From Dioscorea cayenensis subsp. rotundata (taxonomy: Eukaryota > Streptophyta > Magnoliopsida > Dioscoreales > Dioscoreaceae), in NCBI RefSeq assembly GCF_009730915.1, contig NC_052488.1, positions 22,915,868 through 22,979,867 on the forward strand: a stretch of 64,000 nt of DNA, in the 5' to 3' direction. Below the pieces are notes generated by a model. The model saw nothing but the letters and a program-made list of their open reading frames with translations. It was not told where the DNA came from and searched no databases. A program made the translations under genes and the position numbers. This document shows positions 20,682 to 32,656 of the stretch, in pieces (within the stretch, counting starts at the first letter, position 1; every line of letters begins with the position of its first letter).

Positions 20682-21275
20682 ATGGGCATGGTGTTTGGAA
20701 AAATCACAGTGGAGACGCCCAACTACCAAGTCCTTCAAACATGCCCGGACTACGAGATCAGGAAGTACGCCCCATCAGTCATCGCCCAAGTCACCTACGA
20801 CCCCTCCCAGCTGCGTGGTGACCGAGACGGTGGTTTCATGATCCTGGCCAAGTACATCGGTGCTGTTGGCGAGCCACACAACACCAAGCCTGAGAAAATC
20901 GCAATGACTGCTCCTGTGATCACCAAAAGTCCAGAGAAGATCGCCATGACCGCCCCCGTTGTAACCAACGGTGATGAGAGCACGAAGGTCACCATGCAGT
21001 TCGTGTTGCCCTCCAAATACACCAAAGCGGAGGAGGCGCCGAAGCCAACCGATGAGAGGGTTGTTATAAGGGAGGAAGGGGAGAGGAAATACGGAGTTGT
21101 GAAGTTCAGTGGAGTGGCTACTGATAAAGTGGTGAAGGAGAAGGTGGAGATGCTGAGAAGGAGCTTGGAGAGGGATGGGCACATAGTCGCTGGAGATTTC
21201 CTGCTTGCCAGGTATAATCCACCATGGACTCTGCCTCTTCTCAGGACCAATGAGGTCATGCTGCCTGTTGAATAA
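20682..21275 (+). CDS. SOUL heme-binding family protein
   Basis: Single-exon 197-residue protein starting MGMVFGKITVETPNYQV. It is closely similar in outline to Arabidopsis SOUL-1 (At2g37970), including CPDYEIRKYAP, the GGFMILAKYIG segment, ERKYGVVKFSG, and the C-terminal ARYNPPWTLPLLRTNEVMLP. SOUL/HBP proteins bind heme or tetrapyrroles and may act as carriers; this one has no evident transit peptide, so it is probably cytosolic. The motif EKIAMTAPV occurs twice, 17 residues apart (about residues 74-82 and 87-95), a repeat also found in the Arabidopsis protein. The conserved MGMVFGK start supports the chosen ATG. Confidence 0.92.
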   Translation: MGMVFGKITVETPNYQVLQTCPDYEIRKYAPSVIAQVTYDPSQLRGDRDGGFMILAKYIGAVGEPHNTKPEKIAMTAPVITKSPEKIAMTAPVVTNGDESTKVTMQFVLPSKYTKAEEAPKPTDERVVIREEGERKYGVVKFSGVATDKVVKEKVEMLRRSLERDGHIVAGDFLLARYNPPWTLPLLRTNEVMLPVE

Positions 21276-21835
21276 TTAATATTTTTTTTTTTTGGTGGGG
21301 GGTTTAAAACTTTAAATGCATGTAATATTGGCAGTCTGTATTTTAATTTTACATAATTAATTTCCATGCATTAGATCATGGAAGACGCATGATATTAATT
21401 AAACAAAAATATGAAATTATTGATCTTAGAATCAAATCAGTAAATAGTCATCTTCCTTGATTTTGAGAAGTGCGTACGTGGAAAGGGGTAAAAATAATGA
21501 ATTGTGAAAAAAAAAAGAACTACTCTAGCACTAAAACTAAGCTTTTCTACATCCTCTTCCAATTATCTACTCAAAAGATTATTGTTCTAACCTACCATGT
21601 GAAACTATGCTTTGTTTTCCACTCATGAATTTTTTTTTAAAAAAAAAAAAATCTATACATCCGCCCGTCCCCACACGGCGGCCATCACCAATCTGTGTAA
21701 CAGCTTCCATCAAGCCGAGAATCAAAAACTCTGGCCAAAGCTTTCCATGGGATCACCACCTTCCAAAGCCTAAAACAAAACTCCATCTTCAAATAAAAAA
21801 AAAAGGAAAAATAATATATATATATTTATATTCGT
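21276..21835. other. Convergent intergenic region
   Basis: 3' flanks of the SOUL gene and the O-fucosyltransferase gene. AT-rich with T and A homopolymers. No coding signal. Confidence 0.5.
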
Positions 21836-24800
21836 TCACCGTTCGCTGGCCACTTTCAAGTTTTTTTTTCTTTGTTCACATAAGCAGCCAGGAAGAGGAT
21901 TGGCATAAAAGTTCTCTTCTAGTTTAGGCAAAACTCCAGCTTTTCTCAAATATGGACCACCAAGTCGTTGGCTATGATTCTTGTTCACCTTGTCTTTAAA
22001 TTCCATCCAAGTTAGTGCACCCGCATCTAACTCATCAATCAGCTTCACAAAATTTTGCCTGAAGACAAATTAATAAAAACACTTTTGAGAAACACTCTAG
22101 CTCTTTCTTGAGCTCACTGTTAATTGGTATACATGAAATGGTAGGTAGATAACAAACCTATCAGGGTTGATGGTCTTGAGGAATCCTTCAAACCTCCTGT
22201 GACCCTGCACTGCTTTGGCCATATTACCATCATAGGTGTAAACAAAAACATCACTTTTGAGGGCCACAATGTAGTCAAGCGCAGCCAAACGGTTCTGGTA
22301 CATTTCAAAATGCTCCAGTTCCTCTGGTGTGGCCAGACTAGTATGTGTGTGAATATTTGGGTAGTCTGACTTGAGAGCAGCCATGCTATTCTCACCATAA
22401 ATCTCCCCAGCTACTATGTAAATGTTTGAATTTGAAGGGTAACCCATAGCCTTGAGAAACACAGCTGCTTCTCTGGGTGTCATTGGGCACCCCTCCTTCC
22501 AGACGCCTCTCTGAGCTGTTGATCTCCTTCTCCTTCCAGTGCTTCACATTGTACCTCATCACCCTCAGTTCCTCTGCTTCTTGTGCTGTCAAGTTGTGGC
22601 TGCAACCAGTGAATGCAAGCATGTCCTTCTCATATCTACAGAATCATTTACATAGATTATTAAAGATGTTAGATAAATATATAAATAGGTAGGTAGGGAC
22701 AGGTATATAAGTAATTCACTGGAAATACTATATACCTCAGATGAAGAGCAATATAATAACCGCTATCATTTCTCAATCTATCAACTAGTGTTTTCCCCAG
22801 TTCCTCAATCTCTCGTGTGTATCTAAGTGCATTGTAGTTAGCTCGGCACCTTAACTTCTGCACTGATGGAACTGCTAGATTGTTTGTAAGCCGAGAATCT
22901 GTGTGGGTGAACCGGATGACCTTGTGCTTCTTTAGCTTTTTGTGTAGATCTCTGTAAAATGAACCCTGTAAAAGATAAAAATCAGGGTGGGTAAATGGGA
23001 ACTATCTAATTGCCACCTGAAACTATTTATCAAAATGAAAGAATTAATTTGCTGACCTTAGACCATGAGACAGGTGCCATTGTAAATGGTTTGACTCTTG
23101 CATATTTCGGTGGCAGAGACTCCACAATTTCAACATCATCTTTTAATGCATCTATGAAGTGTTTCCAGTCAAATATATCCTTAAAGTCACTGCAAAACAC
23201 AGCCAAAACTTAATCAAAGTCACTGTAGAAGGCTACTGTTATTCAACCAATTGTTTGATCTCAGGAGGATGTTTGGTACCTTGGATCTGTCCAGAAGGAA
23301 TCATGATCCAGAGAAGGGAGAACTAGGGTGGCATTCATCATTTTTGCCACAGCAACCATGTCACTTATCTGCAGAGGAATGCACATCAAATATTTATATA
23401 ATGTCACATGCAGCCTAAGAATATACATATATCTGAACTGGTTCATTTTCCAGTGATCTCACCCCCATTCTCATTTGATTCAGTCCACCATTTGCATGAA
23501 CTAGAAGGTAACCATCTGAATTAGTACCATTCCCTGAAATTGGAGGTAGTCAGCATTAGATAAGTTTCAGTAAAAACTGGATGTACAGTTTCAGATTGAT
23601 ATGTAGCATACTGAAACGGTTTCTTGGTCGTTGAATACACTGATAGTAGCCATAGTTGTTGGGTTTCATCCAAATCTCAAGTACCTGTGGATTATAGAAC
23701 TTTTAGAATCCAGGCTTATGATGTTCCAAATTGAAAATGCTCAATGTAAACGAGGGCATGCATATTATTATTATGTATGGGAGTAATATCTAGTAAGTTA
23801 CATCCAATTTTTTTTTTTTTTTCTATGAAAATTTACGAAAAAAACTACTTTTATGGAAAGTGGAAGAAGGATACATCAATTGTGGCTATTAAAGTTCTGA
23901 CCGGTCTTACAAGTTACAAGAAGCCAAATCGGATAATCTTAGTATCAAAGTACGCATACATTAATGAAGGAACTAGTCAAAGGAAAAAAACACTGAAAGC
24001 AGCCAATATTTTTTTATCTCTTCAAAAACAAAAAAAAGAAAAAAAGAGCCACCAACACTCGCAACAATCCAAAAAGACAACTTTTTCAAACACATAAAAA
24101 TCCTAAAAAGACAAAACCAGAGTTTTTCCTCTCTGGAAAAAAATCCTTCAAACACTCATGATTGATAATAATATGAATTAAATCAAAAAGCCAGACAAAC
24201 AAAAAAAGATGACAAAAAAAGTTGAGATGCCAGCAACACGTACAGAGAGAGGGTTATGATAATAATAAAGAAGACAAGAAGAAGAAGAAGAAGAAGAAGA
24301 ACAGCAATATTAGCAATGATAAATATATGAGAATTATTCAAAAACTATAATCTTGATCTCAAAAAGCAATGAAACCAGATCAAGAAAGATAAAAAGAAAG
24401 AGGTTGCAAGTTTGTGATACCTACCGGAACGTCATGAGGGGCGCTTAGCGGGGCTAACAAGGAGTTCTTGATTGGTTCTGAGTGGGATCCCAATACGGCG
24501 GACAAGGCTCCCATGCTCGACGATGTGGTCAGTGAGCCAAGCCTTGGAGAACAACACAACCACGGTGAAAGACAACAAACACATGACAATAAGCTCCCCC
24601 CAGGCATGCCTCCTAATTAACCTCCACCCTTTACCATTGCCACGCAACCTTCTCCACACGAGCCCCACCGACGGTTGCCTCTCATGACTCCCCTGACTCC
24701 CGCTATCATCGCCGTCGTCCTCTGAAAACTGGAGGAGACACCGTTCAAGGTCAACCGCATCGGTCATCCGCCTCCGCGGCTGACCAGAAGAGCACACGGC

Positions 24801-24836
24801 GCTGGTCGACGCACTGGTTGGGCTGGACCCAGTCAT
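21836..24836 (-). CDS. Plant O-fucosyltransferase family protein (GT106-like), with two apparent frameshifts
   Basis: Eight minus-strand exons: 24836-24425, 23684-23612, 23533-23463, 23368-23280, 23189-23057, 22965-22736, 22635-22158 and 22058-21836. It is a type II Golgi membrane protein: a cytosolic N-terminus, a single membrane anchor ([20 protein letters not shown], about residues 82-101), then a lumenal catalytic domain with [67 protein letters not shown] and [13 protein letters not shown]. These enzymes transfer fucose or related sugars to protein or pectin substrates. Exons total 1709 nt. Two single extra bases, one in exon 1 near 24455 and one G in the GGGG run of exon 7 near 22490, break the frame; without them the frame is 568 residues. 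They look like homopolymer-type consensus errors. Specific substrate unknown. Confidence 0.88.
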
Positions 24837-27767
24837 GGCCGGGATATTTCTTGGATATACGGCGAGTAATTAAGGGTCGGAGGAGCACGAGGTCGTGGGG
24901 GCAGTTAAGGAGGGAGGGTGGTGGAGAGAATAGCCCGGGAACCGTTTTGTTCCTCTGCGTGATTTTGCGCCTGTTCGCGCGTTCCTCCTCCCTCGTTTAC
25001 CTTACTACCTAGTTATACTACTATATATCTTAATTTTATATTAATATTTCTAATATTTCTACTCCTAGTCCTAAATATATATATATATATATATACATAC
25101 ACATGCCTCATGAAATCATGGTCCTTGTTTTTTTTTTTAAATACATACATACATATATATATATATATATTAATTGGACGCACGATAATATATATTGAAA
25201 TGTTGAATGAACCATATGAGTGGCTTAATCAGCCGTCTGATGAGGATCTGGTGTCACGTGTTAATTCGTGGGAAGGATAGGAAGTCAGGTAGAAGAATGG
25301 AAACTAATGAAAATAATATATAAAATGCAAATTAATGCAGACAAGATAGGCAAGGAGTTCGTTTTGCTAAAGCTCTCGTCTTTTTCTTGTGGCGTGGGGT
25401 ATGGTACTTGGGACGACGTATGTTATTCGGTGGGGTTGCCACGCGGCGCTTGGTGCATGTGAACTAGAGTTAGGATGCTCTTTTAGTCTTTCCAGGAATC
25501 AGCTCGGTCGGCGGATCAAAAGGTGGCACAGTGAATAATGAGGACCTAAGAGTTGTCAACGCGTTCCACCAAAATCTTTAGAGTGTCTGTATAAAGCTTC
25601 TTCGCTTCAGATTGTATTAATTCCTTAGTATTCATACTTACTTTTTTTTGTTTAGATAAATAAATTGCCACGTGGAATTGGATTATGTAATGCATCTACA
25701 TATTGTACTACGATAAGATGTTTTCTTTAGCGGTAAACGCACGTTGAACGGTTGGTCTAGCGGCCGGGTGACATTAGAAGTTTAGAATAAATGTTTGGAC
25801 CCATGGCCGTGTGCTGCACATCACATTTAGACACGCACACTGTCAGTTATCTTTACCATGAGCCATCATTTAAATCATAGGGCCATTTGGTGATCCATGT
25901 TTCTAAAATCAGTGGTCATTTGGCCAATATTAATTTTCTGACACTCCAACACAAATCTTTACACAAACACTTTCAGAATTGTTTTTATTTTCCAAGTAGC
26001 TTGTGCGAGGGTTTTTATTCTGTTGTCTATTATTCTGTTGTCTAGAAAAAGAGCTAACAAGTTCAGTCCTTTTATTTATTTATTTATTTTTATTTTTATT
26101 TTTTAAATGTACATATGGCACAATCAAAGCAGAGATTAATTGGAGCACCATCCAAACATATATTTTAGTTAACATTTCAGCATCAACAAAGTTCTGATTT
26201 CTTAAACAATTTCTTTGCTAAGAATTCAGCAATGACGCACACAAGCATATAAATTACTACATATTATACAAAGCAGTAGAGCCATAGACGTGGAGGCAAA
26301 CACCCTGATTAATTAGGTGTGGAAAATCCAATGAATCTTGGTAGTTAACACTGTTTGTAGTGCCCTTCCACTTAGTTTTAGTAGTGCTTGAGATAATTCC
26401 ATTTCCAACTAGTGAATGGCACATAGGAAACCCAACATTCTGAAAAGCCATAATTTTGTCAATCATGTTTGTGTTTGAATTCAAGCATAAATTTTACCAG
26501 TTAACCAGCTCAAATCCATGGCCATCACTACAGATGAGATTTTATGTTTACTTTTCAAATTAATGATTTAAGTTCACACTCCATCTTAAAAATAATTTAA
26601 TAGGAATTAGTCTTCACCTAATATAATTCCAACCCATTTAATATATCTCTCAGTGCTGGAGACACAGACGCATGGACTCAGAAAGCAGACTTGATGAGAA
26701 GGTCCATCTGAGATGAAAAGTTAACACCAACCCAATTTCCTGATGATAGCATGGACCATTGAAGACTAAAGAATTACTGGTTAACTCTGGGACTTGGTCA
26801 GGTCAATTACAGGAAAGCACTCACGCATCTTAATCTCTAGAAACTTTAGTAAGTCTGATAACTTGACATGCTTGAACATTTCACTCGTCCAACTAACCAG
26901 AAATTAAGTTTCTCTTGTTTCCCAAAGAAAAAGCGAACAACACCATAAAAGTTAATTTGAACAAATGGTTTAGTGTATAGTATCTACTAATCATATTTAA
27001 GAACATTATATTTAAGTGGAACTTGAACAAGTGAAGGCGAATGGACATGTTTGTTCATGCAGCATTTGCACTTGAACGAGTGAAAGCGAAAGGGCATCTT
27101 AAGGACAATGATCACATTGCTGATAATGGATTTGGTTTTGGCTCCAAAAATCGCACCATCAACCAAGTCATGCACTTAGATGTGTGGTTCTTGAGAAAGA
27201 GTTGGAAGTTGGAACTTCGGAGTAGGTAGGCGCATGGGAACAAGCATTTCAAGTCGCACCATCATAGCAGTTAACATCAGCCCTTTTTGGCGCACTCGCT
27301 GCAGAGACATTTTCTTCTCTGCCAATATATGTCATGCTGTTATCATGGTGAAATCATGTTAGTTAAATGAACACAAGACTTGGTTAGAACCTTGATTTCA
27401 AAGTCTTGGTAATTTTCAGCACCAAGTTTTCTTAATCTGTTTGAATTTTCCATTCTGATCCAAGCTGAACAACACACAAAATTTCATTTCTTGCAAGGGC
27501 AGTACATTGTATAAGAAACTGATACATTTAAATAAGACATCAGACTCAGCTACAAACAGGGACCTATACCAAACCATAACATGTATAACTGCATATATGC
27601 AAAATAGACATCAACAAGGCTTTATATCTCTACCTCTGCTCTGTATGATTCAGGTTCACTCAAAACAACACAGATAACACTCAATTCACAACATAAACAT
27701 TATTTATCCACCAAGAGTGAGAAGCAATGGAGAATGGCTGCCCATTATTTATGGTGGCTTGGAGTGA
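24837..27767. other. Long intergenic region with TA and other microsatellites
   Basis: 2.9 kb between the O-fucosyltransferase 5' end and the SSUH2-like 3' end. It contains TA arrays near 25078-25095 and 25155-25172. No exon, RNA gene or transposon end could be supported. Short frames here are isolated and lack conserved motifs. Confidence 0.5.
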
Positions 27768-30700
27768 CTACATCTTCAACCATTCCAAACAGCAGCAGAG
27801 GCCCCAACAGAATTTTGAAGGATAGTCCTTTATATAGATCTCATTGCTGATTCCAATTATGTAAAAGCTAAAGGACTGCTTCCGATGGACCATTGTAACT
27901 CGCGTAACAGGCACAACAGATATTATATGCCTCTCACAAATGATCCTTGCAGATGGAGGGACAGGAGATCTGTCCGCAATGACTTCTGACGAAAATTGGT
28001 TAAGGAAATAAGAATCTGCAAAGTAGGCAGGGGTGCATTGGTATGACTGTGTGTTGTAAAGCTGGACTCCCCTGGCCTTGTGGAACACTTCGTCAGGAAC
28101 TGAAGCCGCAGCGGTGGTAGCACTAACTTTCCGGTTTGACAATGTCCTCCTAGTCAAAGAACCAAGATACAATTAGATAACTAAGATCATGATGCTCCAT
28201 ATCAATGCTCAAGCAACATACTAGATCATGCATTATTAGAAGTAACTCTTTGTCAAGTATGTCTGCTTAACTTACATGGCAGAGCTCACAGATAATTACA
28301 AACACAACATCTTACCATGAGTGGTATCTGCTAAATGCTTAGTTCATCTCCTACAAAGATTACATATTAGACATTCTTCTGATGAAGACTTAAGACTACA
28401 GCAGGCATGTTTTGAGAATCACCATGAGAGAAAATCATGCCCATATGTGGGTAAATGGGCTTTTGTAACATCCACATTGAAGCAGTTATGCAAAAAAATG
28501 GGGGTTAAGCCTAAATTTCTAAAAAAAAAGCAATATAAAAGAAGGATATACCAATTGACAAGTGCAATGCTGCGTGTTAGAATTGAACCCCGCCCCATGC
28601 ATGTCTCACACTTAATTAAACCACGCGAGCCACATGTTGCACAAGGTAGCAGTCCCTTGCCATTACATTTTGTACATCTGCAAAAATAATTAAAATAACA
28701 ATATTAAAAAAAAACAGTTGTAATGGCAAGAGTTATATAACCCTTTGCAGCATAGATGTTTATTGCATAGATGAATTGAGTCTAATTTTTTTTTTCTTTC
28801 AGAAAAACAGTTAAACCTCAATTCATTAAAGATCAAAGTCCAATGCAATGACTCACGTTGTATCAGAACCATCTTGATGTGCTATTAAACCCCTCCCATG
28901 ACAAGCAGGGCACCTACTCATCTGTTTTTCCTTGTAAAATCCAGGTTCTTGATTGGCATTGCAAGTATGGCAGGCTATTTCTCCTCGCCCCTCACATTCT
29001 ATCAAACGTTTAAAGGAGCAAGATCACATAAGCATCTAACAATTGTAAAAGGATTAAAATGTTCCATAAGATAATGAATGCAAAGGAAAGCAAGACTGAC
29101 TTTCAACCATACACCCTAAGTTCCTAACAATGAGCAAAGTAATAGCTTGAGATAGGTCAAACAAGAGCAGTACAACAAGACCCTTTTCAGTAAAGCTGCC
29201 AAGAATAAAAAACAATTCAGTGGACTGCAAACTTATCATTGGTTTCATAATTGATTTATCAGTAGACAGGCAATGCAGTGGATCATTCTGATAAGATGAA
29301 GGTCTCAAAACTTAAGTAATTCATGTTGCCATTTGGAGGTTTCAAGAAGCTGCAACACTTGTTCATACAGATTTTCCACCCCATAGATCATCAAATTATA
29401 GGGGTTTAAAGCATGACGAACTGTTGAAATTCAGTCATACCAAGCTGCAAATTTATGATTCATTTATTATTTAAGGAACTCAATCTAATGTAAATGCTAG
29501 CACAATAAAAATGGCAGTCACCTGTTAAAAGAGACAGACATGTTTATGATATTAAGACCAACAGAAATGAATTTTTTGCCTTCAATAACAATTCTACCAG
29601 ACAGGTACCACAGAAGGCAAAAGCGATTGAAGTTATAATTTTTTTAAAAAAGCTAACATGGTCCCTTAAGAAAAGAAATTATTTACATAATTCTTACCTG
29701 TGCATTTCTGAATGGATTCAGAATGAGGAACTTTAACCTTTGTTTCTTTGTGTGACACAAAGAGGAGTGGAAATTCAGACCTCAGATCCAATTCCCAAAC
29801 ACCAAGTTCTGGTCCTTTGTCCTTCTCATCAATTTCTCCTTTGAGATATGGTTCCCTCTCCTTGACAATTTCCCTCTCCTCCATAAAAGTCTCTAGGGTT
29901 CCTACATACACATTGCAGTCCTCAACAGCAGCAATTTTCCATCTCCGAGCTGGACGGCTTCCCCAGCAGCAACGGTGCCCAACATGATCAATAAGTAACT
30001 GTCGGATCTCCACCTCATCTAATATTTTCCTGTAACATTGATTGAACATCAATATCGATGGCCATTGGCCAAACTATTTCTGTTGCAGAATGATGCAAGT
30101 TATGATTTTTAAGAAACTCACTGGAGATCATCATACAGAGAATAAACTCAAGAAAACCAGAAGCTTGCACTTTCCAAAGCTGGAAGGCAAGAAAAACCTA
30201 ATCTCATCTATCATAAATCCTTGATTACAGTGCAATTTTTTAACAATATGTATTGGTGGGACATCTATGATTTTTAGTTCCATTATAAACTTAGTCAAAG
30301 AAAAAATTGTAAGAAATTCATACATGGCAATGCATAGGCCACTAGGAGAAAAAAAAAAGTTGAAACCAGGAACAGTGGCTTTACTGTCTAGCAGCAAGTA
30401 AATAAAAAATTGATCCAAGTGGTTGAAATATGCAGCAAGAGAATAAAAACCATTGAGAAACCTAGAAGTATGTTTCCTTTGGCAGGGAACTGTAAACCAG
30501 AATTTTCATTTGAATATTTGAAAGAAGAATGGTAACAAAACAGTATAAAGAAATAACATGTCCCACTTTAGTGCGAGTGAAGTCTCATAAGAACTTAAGG
30601 AAAAAACAATGAAAGAGTAAATTACACAAAACAACGCACCTTCCAAATTCTCTTGACATGTTTCCACTAGGATATTGACCAAAGCCTCCCTGGTGAACAA

Positions 30701-31592
30701 TAGCCTGATCTGAAAGCCAGTTTTAAAAGAGACACAAGATGGTTAAAACTTAAAAGTCAATGAAGTCAGTGCAATGGTTGAGTATATTCATATCCATCTA
30801 AAGCAACACATCTAATTCAATGCATTACTAGAGTTACCAGTGATCATGAAATGGCAGCTACAATCTTGTGAGAACTTGTACAAGTAATCAACACACACAC
30901 ACAGAGACACAACTTTGTTAGAACAATACAAGCACCAGCTGGTATGGAATTTGATTAGAAAAAAATCGTCCAAGACCAAATATCTCTATAGTGAGGAAAA
31001 AAATCCATTTTTTTTTAAAACCGCAGAAATACTGGGTTTCAATTTTGCAATTATAATACTAAATTCCTAGGCTTTGCTTTAACATTTTAAATGGGGTTCA
31101 CCATTAAAACTCAACCCAGCTTTGAGGCATGCTTGATTTACATTAACGAAGGAAAAAAAAAAGTAAACCCAAAAGTCTAGCTTTTTCAAGACGATACTCG
31201 CAAAGGCAAACGGTCCACTTGCAAAACCAAAAATTTGAAAAAAAAGAGAGAGAGAGAGAGAGAAATCCAAACCATAGGCATAGGGAGGAGCATCAGGCTC
31301 GGGAGAGCTGACGAGCGCGCCGTGGAGTGAAGGCGGATAGTAGGGATGGGAATGAATCGACGCGGATCGGATCTCATCCACGCTAACCTCTTCACCACGA
31401 CCAGATAGAGAGGTCGGGACGTGGACAGAAGCACTCCTTCCCAAGGACTGGTACACCCTCCATTTCTCCTCTCCCTTCTGCTCTACCTCCTCTTCTACAA
31501 GCACGCAATTGAACCAATCAGCAAAGGATAAATACACAAAGCTCGAGAGATGGAGATAAGAATCGATTACCAGAGAGGAGTGCTTGCTCCAT
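27768..31592 (-). CDS. SSUH2-like Cys-rich (DnaJ-type zinc finger) protein
   Basis: Seven minus-strand exons, 31592-31571, 31494-31273, 30709-30640, 30029-29698, 28998-28857, 28677-28552 and 28149-27768, total 1296 nt (431 residues) in phase. Exon 1 encodes only MEQALLSG. The middle carries an N-terminal domain with VEIRQLLIDHVGHRCCWGSR, then a Cys-rich segment of repeated CxxCxGxG-like units (CTECEGRGEIACHTC, CPACHGRGL, CTKCNGKGLLPC, CATCGSRGLIKC, CETCMGRG), like the zinc-binding region of DnaJ. The C-terminal domain (VPDEVFHKARGVQLYNTQSY to WGLCCCLEWLKM) is that of SSUH2 homologues. Molecular function is not established; zinc binding is inferred. No transit signal is obvious. It shares a divergent promoter with RPL35A. 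Confidence 0.85.
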
Positions 31593-32036
31593 CGCGCAGT
31601 GACTTTGTTGGGGTGATCGCTTTGTTTGTGATTTCAGGGATGAACGAAAGGAGGAGAAATCGATGGTTTAAATAGTATCCATTTCTTAGCAGCTAAGGAC
31701 ACTATGGTTTGTTTTGTTGTTACTTGGTGGGCCTTCCACGCGGGAAGAACACCCGCTGTTTCAACGACATCGCTTTCTCAACCTTACTGGGCTCTCCAGC
31801 CTAAAAGCCCACGGCCCATATAACCCTGGCTTCATCAAACCGTTCATCAATTGATTAAATGATGCTCGTTCGATCTTCATCAGACGGCTAATTTATCACA
31901 GTACACCTTCCCTCCTCTGTACGCTGGACTATTTATATCCGTTCTTCTCTGAGTTAGGGTTTTGCTGGGCCTTCTCGTTCTTCGCCACCACCACCGCCGC
32001 CGCTGCCGCCGCCGTATCAAGAAGGAGCCTGCGAAG
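31593..32036. promoter_or_regulatory. Divergent promoter with five site II motifs and a telo-box
   Basis: 444 bp between the start codons of the SSUH2-like gene and RPL35A. It contains TGGGCC (31728-31733), TGGGCT (31788-31793), AGCCCA (31806-31811), GGCCCA (31813-31818), a telo-box TAGGGTTT (31955-31962) and TGGGCC (31966-31971). Telo-box plus site II (TGGGCY, TCP-bound) is the standard arrangement of plant ribosomal protein promoters, linking expression to cell growth. Confidence 0.8.
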
Positions 32037-32656
32037 ATGGTGAAAGGCAGGCAAGGGGAGCGAGTTCGGTGAGAAAAGATCCTCAAATACCTATCATCCC
32101 TAGTTGTCGAAGTTGTATGATTTCTCTTCTAATGATTCTATTTTCCCCATTCTTTTCCAGGTTGTATGTCCGAGGCACGGTCCTAGGTTACAAGAGGTGA
32201 GCATTGGCAATGGATTCCTCTTTTCTATGTATCATCAGCCATCAGCCTTTGTTCTATTTTACCCTATCTGATTCTTGTTGTTTTTGTTTTAGATCTAAGT
32301 CGAACCAGAAGGAGAACACGTCGTTGATCCAGATCGAGGGCGTGAACACCAAGGAAGAGGTAGCTTGGTACTGCGGGAAGCGCCTGGCTTACATCTACAA
32401 GGCCAAGGTCAAGAAGGAGGGTTCTCACTACAGATGCATCTGGGGAAAAGTTACTCGCCCTCATGGGAACAGTGGCGTTGTCCGGGCTAAGTTCAGGTCC
32501 AACTTGCCACCCAAATCGATGGTGAGTGGTGAATTTTTTTTTTTCCATTCCTCTGTCTTTAATCGGTTTTTCTTGCTATTGACTCATTTGCCTACTGTGT
32601 GCTGGTCTTTACAGGGATCCAAGGTTAGAGTTTTCATGTACCCGAGCAACATTTAA
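32037..32656 (+). CDS. RPL35A: 60S ribosomal protein eL33 (L35a)
   Basis: Exons 32037-32068, 32161-32196, 32293-32521 and 32615-32656 give 112 residues, the normal plant length. It starts [20 protein letters not shown] and ends [13 protein letters not shown]. The family signature is present: [33 protein letters not shown] and [12 protein letters not shown]. It is a structural component of the cytosolic large ribosomal subunit. All junctions are GT-AG. The promoter has a telo-box and site II elements. A strong donor (AAG/GTGAGC) begins one base after the stop codon, so a 3'UTR intron is likely. Confidence 0.97.

Noticed and set aside
20795-21367. Minus-strand 190-codon open frame
   Set aside because: Antisense of the SOUL gene, whose plus-strand protein is clearly conserved.
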